Source: Candidatus Rifleibacteriota bacterium
Lineage (GTDB): Bacteria; Muiribacteriota; Ozemobacteria; Ozemobacterales; Ozemobacteraceae
NCBI GenBank assembly: GCA_028689875.1
Contig: JAQVCG010000017.1
Span: 1 to 35,541, forward strand
DNA length: 35,541 nucleotides
Reading direction: 5' to 3'
The notes under the pieces are model-generated. The model had not been told where the DNA came from and did not search any database. It saw only the letters and a list, made by a program, of their open reading frames with translations. A program made the position numbers and the translations under genes. The number at the start of each line of letters is the position of its first letter. The stretch's first letter is position 1. Below are positions 14,786 to 23,345 of the stretch, piece by piece.

Positions 14786-15214
14786 ATGCCGAAACTTTAC
14801 GACAAAGAAGAAAAAACGAAATATTTAGCAGCAAAAGCTGATTGGGATAAAATTGACGACGACGAAGAAGAAGATTTGGAAGATTTCGAAGACGACGAAT
14901 TTGATGACTTTGACGACGACGAATTCGAAGACGACGACGAAGATCTAGATGAAGACGATGACTTCGAAGAAGACGAAGACCTCGACGACGACGAATTTGA
15001 CGACGATGAAGATCTCGAAGACGAAGAAGATGACGACTTCGAAGAAGATGAAGACGACGATTTCGAAGAAGAAGATGATGACGACTTCGAAGACGATGAT
15101 GACTTTGAAGACGACGAAGACGACGAAGACGACGACGACTTCGATGATTTCGACGATTTTGATGAAGACGACGACGATGATGATGACGACGACTTCGAAG
15201 ATGATGACGAATAA
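14786..15214 (+). CDS. Extremely acidic Asp/Glu protein
   Basis: 142 residues. A short basic/aromatic head (MPKLYDKEEKTKYLAAKADWDKI) is followed by 119 residues made only of Asp, Glu, Phe and Leu: 101 acidic, 14 Phe and 4 Leu. The Phe recur in DDDF, DDEF and DDDDF units. AAAGGA lies 9 bases before the ATG, and there is a strong promoter and a strong terminator, so it is a real single gene. The tail recalls the acidic C-terminus of the RNA polymerase delta subunit, or nucleic-acid-mimic and calcium-binding polyacidic proteins. There is no delta winged-helix head, so no function is assigned. It faces a putative winged-helix protein. The mixture of GAT/GAC and GAA codons argues against simple triplet expansion. 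Confidence 0.8.
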   Translation: MPKLYDKEEKTKYLAAKADWDKIDDDEEEDLEDFEDDEFDDFDDDEFEDDDEDLDEDDDFEEDEDLDDDEFDDDEDLEDEEDDDFEEDEDDDFEEEDDDDFEDDDDFEDDEDDEDDDDFDDFDDFDEDDDDDDDDDFEDDDE

Positions 15215-15246
15215 TTAAGCAATTGCATATATATATTTGAAATTAA

Positions 15247-15284
15247 AAAGGCTTCTTTAAAATTTATTAAAGAAGCCTTTTTTT
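15247..15284. terminator. Bidirectional terminator between acidic protein and winged-helix genes
   Basis: A perfect 14-bp stem (15247-15260 with 15267-15280), AAAGGCTTCTTTAA and its complement, has a 6-base loop. It is flanked by A's on the left and T's on the right, so it can stop transcription from both converging genes. Confidence 0.9.
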
Positions 15285-15301
15285 GCTTAATTTAAGGTCG
15301 C

Positions 15302-15952
15302 TTACCCGTTTCTGATTGCCCAATAAGAAGATTTTTCTTCTTCGAGCAGACGGCCGATGTCTTCTTCAGAGAGACCGAATTCTTTGATGTCGGGTCGGCC
15401 TATTAATTCTATCCAGTCAGGGTGGTTCCATTGACCGTTTTTCAGATATACAAATTCTTTTAATTTTCCGAGTAATATTTGTTCCGGGCTTAACTTTGGC
15501 GCTGTCGGCTGAGGTGGCGAGGGTGGTGCTGATACAACAGTTTCGGTTGCTTTAGGAGCTTCAGCGGGAGTTTTTTCTGCTTCAGCTTCTGTTTCGGTTT
15601 TTTTGTCTAAAGCTTTCATTTTCTTTTCTTTTACTTCTTCAGAGACAGCGTAAACTTTTAATCCGCTTCGTTTACCGTGCTCAGTAATATAGCCTTCTCT
15701 TATCATGGCTTGAAAGAGTCTATACATAGAACCTTTTTCGTTTTTATCTAATTTATCTTTGAAGAGTGCTTTATTTACATCGTTAGCGGTAAAGTCCGCA
15801 AGTCCTTCGATGTATCTCATTATTCTTTTTACGTTTTTGGAAATTATTTGGTGAAGGTGAATGTTTCTGTCGTTATCACAGCGGCGTTTGTTGCGGGTGC
15901 CTTCTACTACACCTTTGCAGAATGGAAGTTCACATGTTCTCTTTCGTCCCAC
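15302..15952 (-). CDS. Putative winged-helix DNA-binding protein with Cys-rich head
   Basis: 216 residues from the preferred GTG start at 15952, where AGAGG lies 7 bases upstream. A GTG at 16012 also opens the frame but has no ribosome-binding site and overlaps promoter-like sequence. The head has CELPFC, RRCDNDRNIHLH: a C-x4-C-x12-C plus His pattern that could hold zinc. Residues about 35-105 read like a winged helix (IISKNVKRIMRYIEGL, FTANDVNKALF, GSMYRLFQAMIREGYITEHGKRSGLKVYAVSEE), ending in the usual beta wing. A Glu/Ala/Pro linker follows, then a small C-terminal domain (SPEQILLGKLKEFVYLKNGQW ... DIGRLLEEEKSSYWAIRNG). It is likely a regulator or nucleoid-type protein. No named family is recognised. 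Confidence 0.6.
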   Translation of the reverse strand: MGRKRTCELPFCKGVVEGTRNKRRCDNDRNIHLHQIISKNVKRIMRYIEGLADFTANDVNKALFKDKLDKNEKGSMYRLFQAMIREGYITEHGKRSGLKVYAVSEEVKEKKMKALDKKTETEAEAEKTPAEAPKATETVVSAPPSPPQPTAPKLSPEQILLGKLKEFVYLKNGQWNHPDWIELIGRPDIKEFGLSEEDIGRLLEEEKSSYWAIRNG

Positions 15953-15982
15953 GAGTTTACCTCTGTTTGTGAATTCGCACGA

Positions 15983-16046
15983 ATTATACACAAGTGTGGT
16001 GCGTTCGCGCACAGGAAAGTTTATCGAATAGTTGTTTTTTTGTCAA
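15983..16046 (-). promoter_or_regulatory. Promoter region of the winged-helix gene
   Basis: Two minus-strand candidates are present. One is TTGACA (16046-16041), 17 bases, TAAACT (16023-16018). The other is a perfect TATAAT at 15988-15983 with a poor -35, which would start about 24 bases before the GTG at 15952. Confidence 0.45.
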
Positions 16047-16084
16047 TGTATTTTTGTACACTGCGCTATTGCTTAAGTTATTGC

Positions 16085-16113
16085 TTGAAAAAATAACAAA
16101 GAGAGAATATACT
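16085..16113 (+). promoter_or_regulatory. Promoter of the isomerase-asnS pair
   Basis: TTGAAA (16085-16090) and TATACT (16108-16113) are spaced 17 bases. The leader of about 55 bases ends in a strong GGAGG. Confidence 0.55.
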
Positions 16114-16175
16114 GACCGACAAAAATACGAAACATAAGAGAAGTATATAGAAAAAGAATTCTCCGGAGGTTGATA

Positions 16176-16952
16176 ATGACTAAAATTCATGTGAATGTTG
16201 CTTACCCAAAGGTTGATTCAGAGGGTTTAAAGTATGTTTCTGAAAGCGATTTACATTTAGAGTTTTATTTTTGTGCAAAAGATCTCGATGAGATTGTACC
16301 CGAGAATATTGCCAAATTAAAAAAAGAAATTGAAGCATATAATTTTAGCGTAACTATTCATGCTCCATTTTATGATTTAAATTTAGGTGCTTATGATGCA
16401 GGAGTTCGAAATGTAACTGTTGAAAGATTGATGAGCACATTAGATATCGCAAGCGAACTTGGCGCAAAGATTGTTGTGGTGCACCCGGGTTATTGGCCTT
16501 TTAAAACTGCTTCAGACCGAAATGACTGGTTGAATAACGCACGAGAAGGGGTGGCGGCCATTGTAAAAAAAGCCGAAGAATTAAACATTCAAATAGCTTT
16601 CGAAAATATTTTTGACCGAATGCCTGACGATTTGAAAGAGTTAGTCCTTATGGCAAATTCTAAAAATGTAGGTATTTGTTTTGATACCGGTCACTACAAT
16701 ATGTTTTCAGCCCTTCCTATGCGTGAATGGTTTGAAAAACTTGGCGAGCATATAATTGAATGTCATATTCACGACAATGATGAAACAGCCGACCAACACA
16801 AGCCTCTCGGCACGGGAACCCTTGATTTTGTTCCCTTTGTTGATTGGTACAAAGCTTTGCCTGAGGCCTCGAAACCTCTGATAACAATTGAGCATCAAAC
16901 AAGAAATTATATCCCGATAACCCTAGCCTATTTGAAGGGTGTCGGAATCTAA
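16176..16952 (+). CDS. Sugar phosphate isomerase/epimerase-like TIM-barrel protein
   Basis: 258 residues; ATG 16176 has GGAGG (16165-16169) 6 bases upstream. It belongs to the xylose-isomerase-like/AP-endonuclease-2 TIM-barrel superfamily. Metal-ligand motifs appear in order: VTIHAPF, VVVHPGYW, IAFENIF (Glu), ICFDTGH (Asp/His), ECHIHDND (His/Asp) and ITIEHQ (last Glu), with KPLGTGTLDF before the end. These support a divalent-metal isomerase, epimerase or, less likely, endonuclease IV (which is longer and has more conserved His). Substrate unknown. It is followed 16 bases later by asnS, probably co-transcribed, without an obvious functional link. Confidence 0.85.
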   Translation: MTKIHVNVAYPKVDSEGLKYVSESDLHLEFYFCAKDLDEIVPENIAKLKKEIEAYNFSVTIHAPFYDLNLGAYDAGVRNVTVERLMSTLDIASELGAKIVVVHPGYWPFKTASDRNDWLNNAREGVAAIVKKAEELNIQIAFENIFDRMPDDLKELVLMANSKNVGICFDTGHYNMFSALPMREWFEKLGEHIIECHIHDNDETADQHKPLGTGTLDFVPFVDWYKALPEASKPLITIEHQTRNYIPITLAYLKGVGI

Positions 16953-16968
16953 AAATTAAGGAACCTAT

Positions 16969-18318
16969 ATGAAAGAATATACCCCGATAAGCGAATTTAA
17001 AAATCATGTGGGCGAAGAAGTAACTGTCGCCGGTTGGTGTTATAGCAAACGCAGTTCAAAAAAGCTATACTTTATCAATGTTCGCGATGGAAGCGGCATT
17101 TGTCAGGTTGTTGCATTTTTGCCTGCACTGGGTGAAGAGATTGGTAAAATTTGCGAATCACTCGACCAAGAAACCTCGATTATTGTTAAAGGCAAAGTAA
17201 AAAAAGATGACCGACAAATCGGCGGTTACGAACTTGAAATGACCTATATCGAAGTCGTTGGAGAAAGCAAAGATTATCCGATTACTCCGAAAGAACACGG
17301 TGTTGCCTATTTAATGGAACATCGCCATTTGTGGCTCAGATCAAAACGCCAGCATGCTATTATGCGCGTTAGGCACAATATCGTAAAAGCAATCAGAGAC
17401 TTTTTCAATAACCGTGGCTTTATTAACGTAGATGCTCCAATTCTTACTGCAAACGCCGCTGAAGGTACTTCAAATTTGTTTGAAACCGACTATTTTGATG
17501 ATAAGGCTTATTTGTCTCAGAGCGGTCAGCTTTATATGGAAGCCGCCGCTATGGCTCACGGCAAAGTTTATTGTTTTGGCCCGACTTTTAGAGCAGAAAA
17601 AAGTAAGACCAGAAGACACTTGACAGAGTTTTGGATGGTTGAACCTGAAGTTGCTTATATGAGCCTCGATGAAGACATGGAGCTGGCAGAACAATTCGTA
17701 GAGTATGTTGTTCAAACTGTTGTTGCAAATTGTGAAGAAGAACTTAAAGTTCTCGAAAGAGACGTAGAAAAATTGAAAGCTGTTAAGGCTCCTTTCCCGA
17801 GAGTTTCTTACGATGAAGCGGTAGAAATTTTAAAGGTTAAAAAACAGGAATACGCTGCATCTGACGACGAAGAAAAGCGAAAAATGTCTGAAGATATTTT
17901 GAAAAATGGTCCCGGTGATGATTTGGGCGCAGCTGACGAAACAGTTATCGGAAGCATGCACGACAGACCGGTGATGATTCACCGCTATCCGGCTGCGGTT
18001 AAAGCGTTTTATATGCGCGAAGACCCCAAACAGCCCGGCCGCGCTTTGGCCTTTGACATGATTGCTCCCGAAGGATACGGCGAAATCGTCGGAGCCAGCG
18101 AACGCGAAGCTGATATATCGGTGTTAGAACGGAAAATTGTTGAACACAATTTATCATTAGAAGCCTTTAAATGGTATTTAGATTTGCGCAAATTCGGTTC
18201 AGTGCCTCATTCAGGATTTGGCTTAGGTGTTGAAAGAACTGTTTCTTGGTTATGCGGTTTAACCCACGTTAGAGAAACAATCGCGTTCCCGCGCATGATG
18301 GATAAAATTTGGCCGTGA
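16969..18318 (+). CDS. asnS: Asparaginyl-tRNA synthetase
   Basis: 449 residues, class IIb synthetase that charges tRNA-Asn with asparagine. The N-terminal OB-fold binds the anticodon ([27 protein letters not shown]). Motif 2 reads [25 protein letters not shown] and motif 3 [16 protein letters not shown], then REITAFPR-like RETIAFPRM. The [16 protein letters not shown] stretch and the absence of the extra bacterial AspRS domain point to Asn rather than Asp. AAGGA before the ATG supports the start. The terminator at 18343-18375 ends the unit. The gap to the upstream gene is only 16 bases, so there is no room for a T-box leader. Confidence 0.95.
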   Translation: MKEYTPISEFKNHVGEEVTVAGWCYSKRSSKKLYFINVRDGSGICQVVAFLPALGEEIGKICESLDQETSIIVKGKVKKDDRQIGGYELEMTYIEVVGESKDYPITPKEHGVAYLMEHRHLWLRSKRQHAIMRVRHNIVKAIRDFFNNRGFINVDAPILTANAAEGTSNLFETDYFDDKAYLSQSGQLYMEAAAMAHGKVYCFGPTFRAEKSKTRRHLTEFWMVEPEVAYMSLDEDMELAEQFVEYVVQTVVANCEEELKVLERDVEKLKAVKAPFPRVSYDEAVEILKVKKQEYAASDDEEKRKMSEDILKNGPGDDLGAADETVIGSMHDRPVMIHRYPAAVKAFYMREDPKQPGRALAFDMIAPEGYGEIVGASEREADISVLERKIVEHNLSLEAFKWYLDLRKFGSVPHSGFGLGVERTVSWLCGLTHVRETIAFPRMMDKIWP

Positions 18319-18342
18319 TCTTTTTAATGTTTGCTTAAATTT

Positions 18343-18375
18343 AAGCGGCGACTCAGATATGGGTCGCCGCTTTTT
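18343..18375 (+). terminator. Rho-independent terminator of asnS
   Basis: A 12-bp GC-rich stem (18343-18354 with 18361-18372, one G-U pair), 6-base loop AGATAT and TTTTT. It opens the 305-base gap 18319-18623. The rest of that gap holds only the ffh promoter; no gene is supported there. Confidence 0.9.
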
Positions 18376-18532
18376 ATTATACAAATTTGCATTTAAAGCT
18401 AATTTTGTGTGTATGCTTTTTAAAATTAGGTGTGTTTTTGATTTTAAAAATACAAAAACAGGGTCGATTTTGCAAATGACAGCTGTGATGGTTGCTATTG
18501 GCTTGTTTTTGTGCTGTAGAAAAAAGTTAAAA

Positions 18533-18560
18533 TTGTACACATAAAACTTGACTGTATAAT
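18533..18560 (+). promoter_or_regulatory. Candidate promoter of the ffh-corC gene run
   Basis: TATAAT (18555-18560) preceded by TTGTAC (18533-18538) at 16 bases. The leader of about 57 bases ends with AGGAG 8 bases before the ffh ATG. Confidence 0.5.
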
Positions 18561-18623
18561 TTAGATGAGTTATACTTGAAACTCTAATCTGGGTAATAAC
18601 AACTATAAACAGGAGTAAACTTA

Positions 18624-19967
18624 ATGTTTCAAGGTCTTTCAGAAAAACTGATATCTGTTTTTGACAACTTGCGCAAATCCGGCAAGCTGACAGAAAAGGA
18701 TATAGATCTTGCTCTGAACGAAGTTAAAATGGCTTTGTTAGAAGCCGATGTTAACTTTAAGGTTGTTAAGACCTTTATTAAGCGAATTAAAGAGCGTGCT
18801 TTGGGTGCCGAGATTCTGAAGAGTCTTACTCCCAGTCAGCAGGTTATCAAAATTGTCATGGAGGAACTTACCGTTCTTTTGGGCGCTGAGCGTTCAAAGA
18901 TAAGCATTTCTCCCAAAAAACCGACAGTAATTTTGATGGCCGGTTTGCAGGGTAGCGGTAAAACCACTACCAGTGCAAAGTTAGCTCTTTATATGCGCAA
19001 AGAAGAAAAAAAGACACCCATGCTTGTGGCCTGCGACATTTACCGTCCTGCAGCCGTTAAGCAGCTTCAGATATTGGGCGATCAGCTCAGCGTTGAAGTT
19101 TTCGCCGGCAAAGAAGGGCAAAAACCTGCTTCTATAGCCAAAGATTCGATTGAACATGCTTTAAACAAAGACTGTGACGTTGTAATCATTGACACGGCCG
19201 GCCGTTTGCATATCGACGATGATATGATGAACGAAGTTAAAGAAATCAGCGCCGCAGTTAAACCCACCGAAGTTCTGCTTGTTGTAGATGCAATGACGGG
19301 CCAAGACGCCGTTAATATGGCTACCAGTTTTAATTCAATATTAGAATTAACTGGAATTATCCTGACCAAGTTAGACGGTGATGCCAGAGGCGGTGCTGCC
19401 TTATCTATTCGCGAAGTTACCGGAAAACCCGTGAAATTCGTGGGCATAGGTGAAAAAACTTCTTCATTAGAAGCTTTTTACCCCGAAAGAATGGCGCAGC
19501 GAATACTCGGTATGGGCGACGTTCTGACACTCATTGAAAAAGCTCAGGCCAACATGGATGAGCAAAAGATGAAGGAAATCGAAAAGCGTGTTCTCGAAGC
19601 AGAATTTAACTTTAACGATTTTCTTTATCAGCTGACCCAGATTAAAAAGATGGGCCCCTTAGATCAGCTTTTGGGCATGATTCCGGGTTTGTCTTCTATG
19701 GGTAATCTCAATGACTTTTCTTTCGACGACAAAAAGTTCAAACGTTTTGAAGCCATAATTCTATCAATGACCGAAGCTGAAAGAAATCAGCCCGACTTGA
19801 TCGACGGTTCGAGACGCAAAAGAATTGCTGCAGGCAGCGGCAATGATATTCAAGATGTGAATCAGCTTTTAAAGCAGTTTTCACAGATGCGTAAAATGAT
19901 GAAACAGTTTGGGACTCTTGCAAAGCGCAAAGGCCCCGGACGTTTTGGAAAACTATTCGGTAAATAA
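18624..19967 (+). CDS. ffh: Signal recognition particle protein Ffh (SRP54)
   Basis: 447 residues, complete. The GTPase binds 4.5S RNA and signal sequences of nascent membrane proteins and delivers ribosomes to FtsY. Visible parts: N-domain four-helix bundle (LNEVKMALLEADVNFKVV), G1 loop GLQGSGKTTT near residue 107, DIYRPAAVKQL, IDTAGRLHID (G3), TKLDGDARGGAALS (G4) and GIGEKTSSLEAF. The C-terminal M-domain is Met-rich with the finger-loop region MIPGLSSMGN and the basic RNA-binding helix (RRKRIAAGSG; QMRKMMKQFG). It is first gene of a long run with rpsP and trmD, the classic SRP/ribosome cluster. Confidence 0.98.
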   Translation: MFQGLSEKLISVFDNLRKSGKLTEKDIDLALNEVKMALLEADVNFKVVKTFIKRIKERALGAEILKSLTPSQQVIKIVMEELTVLLGAERSKISISPKKPTVILMAGLQGSGKTTTSAKLALYMRKEEKKTPMLVACDIYRPAAVKQLQILGDQLSVEVFAGKEGQKPASIAKDSIEHALNKDCDVVIIDTAGRLHIDDDMMNEVKEISAAVKPTEVLLVVDAMTGQDAVNMATSFNSILELTGIILTKLDGDARGGAALSIREVTGKPVKFVGIGEKTSSLEAFYPERMAQRILGMGDVLTLIEKAQANMDEQKMKEIEKRVLEAEFNFNDFLYQLTQIKKMGPLDQLLGMIPGLSSMGNLNDFSFDDKKFKRFEAIILSMTEAERNQPDLIDGSRRKRIAAGSGNDIQDVNQLLKQFSQMRKMMKQFGTLAKRKGPGRFGKLFGK

Positions 19968-20018
19968 ATTTCGTAAACGAACAAATCGTTTTTGGAAAAA
20001 GCTAAAAGGAGTTATCAA

Positions 20019-20318
20019 ATGGCCGTTTCTATCAGATTAAAGATGCTTGGAACAAAGCATCGCCCTTGCTACAGAATCGTAGCATTAGACAGCCGCAAAA
20101 CCCGCGATGGTAAGACCCTCGAAAATCTTGGTCAGTATGCCCCTCTCGGTGCTGAGGCTCACATTGAACTCAAAGAAGACTTGGTTCTCGGTTTCTTGAA
20201 CAACGGTGCTGTTCCGAGTGAAACAGTAAAAAATATTCTTCGCCAGAAGGGTATTGTTAAAGAACAGCAAAAAGCTGAAAATGGTTCAGTTAAACTTGTA
20301 TGGACTAAACGCGCTTAA
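20019..20318 (+). CDS. rpsP: 30S ribosomal protein S16
   Basis: 99 residues, complete. It starts MAVSIRLKMLGTKHRPCYRIVALDSR and contains GKTLENLGQYAPL, the S16 signature; it binds 16S rRNA in the body of the small subunit. AAAAGGAG precedes the ATG at 20019 by a normal distance. An in-frame TTG at 19992 would add nine residues not found in S16 and is rejected. It lies between ffh and khpA as in many bacteria. Confidence 0.97.
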   Translation: MAVSIRLKMLGTKHRPCYRIVALDSRKTRDGKTLENLGQYAPLGAEAHIELKEDLVLGFLNNGAVPSETVKNILRQKGIVKEQQKAENGSVKLVWTKRA

Positions 20319-20339
20319 TAGCGACGTAGGAGTTAAATA

Positions 20340-20582
20340 ATGTCTCAAACTGCTCAATTAATGCTGGAAAGACTTGTGAAAGCTCTTGTTGAACACCCCG
20401 AAGAAGTCGTAGTGACTCCGATCGAAGGTGACGGAACGATAGTTTTCGAAGTTCAGGTTAACCCCGATGATTCCGGCAAAATTATTGGTAAGAAGGGCAG
20501 AACAATAAATGCACTTCGAACCATCATAAAATCTTCGGCAACCACCGGCACCAAAAAGGTGATAATGGAACTGGTTGAATAA
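20340..20582 (+). CDS. khpA: KH-domain RNA-binding protein KhpA
   Basis: 80 residues, the full length of this one-domain family. The KH fold has the GxxG RNA-gripping loop as GKKG within SGKIIGKKGRTINALRTIIKSSA. Family members, often forming a pair with KhpB/Jag, bind small RNAs and affect cell-size control. TAGGAG precedes the ATG. The position between rpsP and rimM is the standard one for this gene (also called ylqC). Confidence 0.93.
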   Translation: MSQTAQLMLERLVKALVEHPEEVVVTPIEGDGTIVFEVQVNPDDSGKIIGKKGRTINALRTIIKSSATTGTKKVIMELVE

Positions 20583-20594
20583 CGAGTAAACGCA

Positions 20595-21188
20595 ATGGCA
20601 ATTTCTGAAATAATAGATCTGAAAGCTCACAAAGAATCAGGGTCTTTAAATGATTCCTGGATAGCCGTGGGTAAAATTCGGAAAACAGTCGGGTTGCAGG
20701 GCTGGCTTAGAATAGGTCTGCTCACAGATTATCCCGATCGTTTTGCTCCGGGTTCAGAGATTTATATTCAGAAGCGTTTCGGAGAACCCGAAATGGCCGT
20801 TGTTGAAGATTGGCGCGATCATTTTTCCGATAACGCGATTGAAATAAAAATCGAGGGAGCGGATGACTGTGATACGGCTTCGGCCTACGTAAACGCCATG
20901 ATAGTTATTCCAAAAGACGAACGGGAAGAATTAGACAGCGACACAGAATTTTATCCCGACGAACTTGAAGGAATGGCCGTTCTTTCTCCCGAGGGAGGGG
21001 CTGTTGGAGAAGTTGTGAAACTCGAGGCCGATGCGCCTTGTCCTTACATTCTTGTAAAAACGACTTATGACGGTAAGGCGACTGAAGTCATGATTCCCTT
21101 TATTAAGAAGTTTGTGGGGGCGGTTGACAGAACAAAGAAGACGGTTAAGCTTGTAGAGCCCATATCGTTTCATGTTCCGGTAGAATGA
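20595..21188 (+). CDS. rimM: 16S rRNA processing factor RimM
   Basis: 197 residues. RimM binds S19 and helps mature the head of the 30S subunit. The N-terminal domain starts WIAVGKIRKTVGLQGWLRI, with TDYPDRF and the PRC-barrel C-terminal part (DELEGMAVLSPEGGAVGEVVKLEADAP, VMIPFIKKFV). About 20 residues precede the usual start of the family. No closer in-frame start is seen, and the ribosome-binding sequence is weak. It ends one base before trmD. Confidence 0.93.
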   Translation: MAISEIIDLKAHKESGSLNDSWIAVGKIRKTVGLQGWLRIGLLTDYPDRFAPGSEIYIQKRFGEPEMAVVEDWRDHFSDNAIEIKIEGADDCDTASAYVNAMIVIPKDEREELDSDTEFYPDELEGMAVLSPEGGAVGEVVKLEADAPCPYILVKTTYDGKATEVMIPFIKKFVGAVDRTKKTVKLVEPISFHVPVE

Positions 21189-21189
21189 G

Positions 21190-21930
21190 ATGAGAGTTGA
21201 TATAATCACTCTTTTACCGTCGGTTTTTGAGAAAATTTTTGATGAAAGTGTTCTTGGTTCTGCTGTAAAAAGCGGTCTTATTGAGGTAGCCGTTCATCGG
21301 TTTCGTGAATATGGCGACGGCAAGCACAGAACCGTTGATGATACGCCGTTCGGCGGCGGACCCGGGATGGTTTTTAAACCGGCTCCTATGGTTCGATGTA
21401 TAAAGGATGTTCGAAAGCTTGGTGTGCCCGCACCGGTAATCGGACTGACTCCGCAGGGCGTAAAGTTGGATCAAAAGATTGTTAAGCAGTTGGCCGGGTT
21501 TGAACGTTTGATTCTTGTTTGTGGCAGGTATGAAGGCTTTGATGAACGAATAGTTCATGAATTTGATCTTCAGCTTTCTATAGGCGATTACGTTCTTACC
21601 GGTGGGGAGATAGCTGCTATGACCGTCGTTGATGCGGTATCGCGAATGATACCCGGAACCGTTGGTACCATGGAATCGGTTGAACAAGATTCTTTTTACG
21701 AAGGACTTCTCGACTGCCCGCAATACACACGGCCGTCTAACTGGCAAGGCTTAGCTGTCCCGGAAGTGCTGTTAAACGGAAATCATTCGCATATAAACAA
21801 GTTTCGACATTCAAGGTCGATGTTGGCCACAGCGGTGAACAGACCTGATGTATTCGCGGCCGCGAATTTAACCGACGCAGACAGAGATGAATTTCAGTCT
21901 ATGTTGATGAAAAAAGAAGCGGCAAAATAA
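21190..21930 (+). CDS. trmD: tRNA (guanine-N1)-methyltransferase TrmD
   Basis: 246 residues. It methylates G37 of tRNAs reading CUN, CCN and CGG codons, using S-adenosylmethionine, and prevents frameshifting. The trefoil-knot SPOUT motifs are intact: [28 protein letters not shown] and [15 protein letters not shown]; the C-terminal PxVLLxGNH region reads [13 protein letters not shown]. The ATG lies 1 base after the rimM stop without its own clear ribosome-binding site, suggesting coupling. Next gene is rplS, the usual order. Confidence 0.97.
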   Translation: MRVDIITLLPSVFEKIFDESVLGSAVKSGLIEVAVHRFREYGDGKHRTVDDTPFGGGPGMVFKPAPMVRCIKDVRKLGVPAPVIGLTPQGVKLDQKIVKQLAGFERLILVCGRYEGFDERIVHEFDLQLSIGDYVLTGGEIAAMTVVDAVSRMIPGTVGTMESVEQDSFYEGLLDCPQYTRPSNWQGLAVPEVLLNGNHSHINKFRHSRSMLATAVNRPDVFAAANLTDADRDEFQSMLMKKEAAK

Positions 21931-21962
21931 TTAGTAATTGTTTCCTTAAAGGAGTTTTTCTG

Positions 21963-22331
21963 ATGAATCCCGTTATTGAAAGTATTGAAAGAAATTATCA
22001 AAAGAATAAGCAGGATTTTCCTAATTTTTTCCCCGGCGACACCGTTCGTCTTGAAATCAAGGTTCGTGAAGGCGAAAAAGAACGCTTACAGGCTTTTGAA
22101 GGCGTTGTAATAGCTCGTCGCCACAATGGTCTTCGCGAAAACTTCACCGTTAGAAAAATTTCTTACGGCGTTGGCGTAGAAAGAACCTTTATGCTTCATT
22201 CACCTGCTATTGCCTCTATTTCTCTTTTGCGCAGCGGTAAAGTTGCTCGCGGCAAACTCTATTATCTTCGCGACAGAGTTGGTAAGAAGACTCGCGTTAA
22301 AGACAAAATTTACTCTAAGGATAAAGACTGA
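21963..22331 (+). CDS. rplS: 50S ribosomal protein L19
   Basis: 122 residues. L19 sits at the interface of the large and small subunits. Motifs [48 protein letters not shown] and the basic tail [16 protein letters not shown] are typical. AAAGGAG precedes the ATG at 21963. The stop lies 2 bases before the TTG start of lepB. Confidence 0.97.
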   Translation: MNPVIESIERNYQKNKQDFPNFFPGDTVRLEIKVREGEKERLQAFEGVVIARRHNGLRENFTVRKISYGVGVERTFMLHSPAIASISLLRSGKVARGKLYYLRDRVGKKTRVKDKIYSKDKD

Positions 22332-22333
22332 TT

Positions 22334-23344
22334 TTGTTAGAACCATCTAATCCCGGCAGCAATGCCGGGGTAATAATTCATGACTTGTCGATTCGATATG
22401 CCGAGCAGATAATACCTCTCGACTCCCTTGATCTTGACGAAGTTTTGGCCGAGCCAAACCTGCAGCTGTCAGGGAGCATAAGCGGAGCTGTATCTGGGGA
22501 TTTGCGCATTATTACAGAGCAAGCTTACAGATATGGTTTTAAGAAAAAGGTTGATGAAACCGAAGCAGAGGTTACCGGCCGCTCTCGTTTCAGAACAAAC
22601 ATCAAACTGCATAACGGCATTAACGGTCTTATAGTGAAGATCGTTAATGCCGGTGGTTGTGTTTTAGACAAGAAGCACTTTGATTTGCATTACAAGGGCT
22701 CATTCAGAGAGTGGAACGAAACTATTTTTATTGCCTTTTTGTTAGCCATTCTTATAAGAGGTTTGGTCATGCAAGCTTTCTGGATACCCACGGGAAGCAT
22801 GGAACCGACACTTTTTGGTGAAAAGCGAAATGTTTATAATAAGCTTGAGCGAAGCGGAGACCGTATTTTAGTGAGCCGTTTTGCATATGTTTTCGATCTT
22901 TCTCTTGACGGAAGAATTCCATTTGGCCCCAGAATCTGGTTTAAAATGCCTGAGCGCGGCGATATTATTGTTTTTAAATACCCCGACCCAAATAAGGATG
23001 CTCCGCCTAAGGACTATATCAAGCGCGTTGTGGGCCTTCCGGGCGACCGTGTTGAAATCGACCGCCAAGGAATTTTGTATGTTAACAATGTGCCTCTTTA
23101 TGAGCCATACATAGCAGAACCGCCTCTTTCTGAGTTTGCAGCGCGAACTGTTCCGAAAGATAAGCTTTTTGTCTTGGGCGATAATCGTAATAATAGCGCC
23201 GACAGCCGTTATTGGGGTTGGATGCCGCTAGAAAATCTAAAAGGACAGGCAGTATTTAATTACCTTCCGTTAAATAGAATTTCGCCAATTCGCAGCTATA
23301 GTCATGATTTAACGCCTAAAGCGGCTTTAGAAGATAGTTATTAA
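22334..23344 (+). CDS. lepB: Signal peptidase I with extra N-terminal domain
   Basis: 336 residues. It cuts signal peptides of exported proteins at the outer face of the membrane. One membrane segment (about 130-150) leads to IPTGSMEPTL with nucleophile Ser about 155. The general-base Lys is about 230 (DYIKRVVGLPGD), and the late LGDNRNNSADSRYWG box is intact. Unusually, some 125 residues precede the membrane segment. They are strand-rich (VIIHDLSIRYAEQIIPLD; LQLSGSISGAVSG; LHNGINGLIVKIVNAGG), perhaps an Ig-like fold, and by topology would be cytoplasmic. The start is TTG 22334, with AAGGA 11 bases upstream inside rplS; no ATG is available. The rplS-lepB-rbgA order occurs in Firmicutes too. 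Confidence 0.93.
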   Translation: MLEPSNPGSNAGVIIHDLSIRYAEQIIPLDSLDLDEVLAEPNLQLSGSISGAVSGDLRIITEQAYRYGFKKKVDETEAEVTGRSRFRTNIKLHNGINGLIVKIVNAGGCVLDKKHFDLHYKGSFREWNETIFIAFLLAILIRGLVMQAFWIPTGSMEPTLFGEKRNVYNKLERSGDRILVSRFAYVFDLSLDGRIPFGPRIWFKMPERGDIIVFKYPDPNKDAPPKDYIKRVVGLPGDRVEIDRQGILYVNNVPLYEPYIAEPPLSEFAARTVPKDKLFVLGDNRNNSADSRYWGWMPLENLKGQAVFNYLPLNRISPIRSYSHDLTPKAALEDSY

Positions 23345-23345
23345 A

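Noticed and set aside
14797-15228. Minus-strand frame encoding a nearly all-Ser protein
   Set aside because: It is the complement of the GAC/GAA-rich acidic gene. It has no ribosome-binding site or promoter of its own.
16953-16968. T-box leader in front of asnS
   Set aside because: Only 16 bases separate asnS from the upstream gene, so there is no room and no T-box motif.
18359-18544. Small 61-residue frame with Cys-rich hydrophobic end in the asnS-ffh gap
   Set aside because: Its ATG lies inside the asnS terminator hairpin without a ribosome-binding site, and it ends at the ffh promoter.
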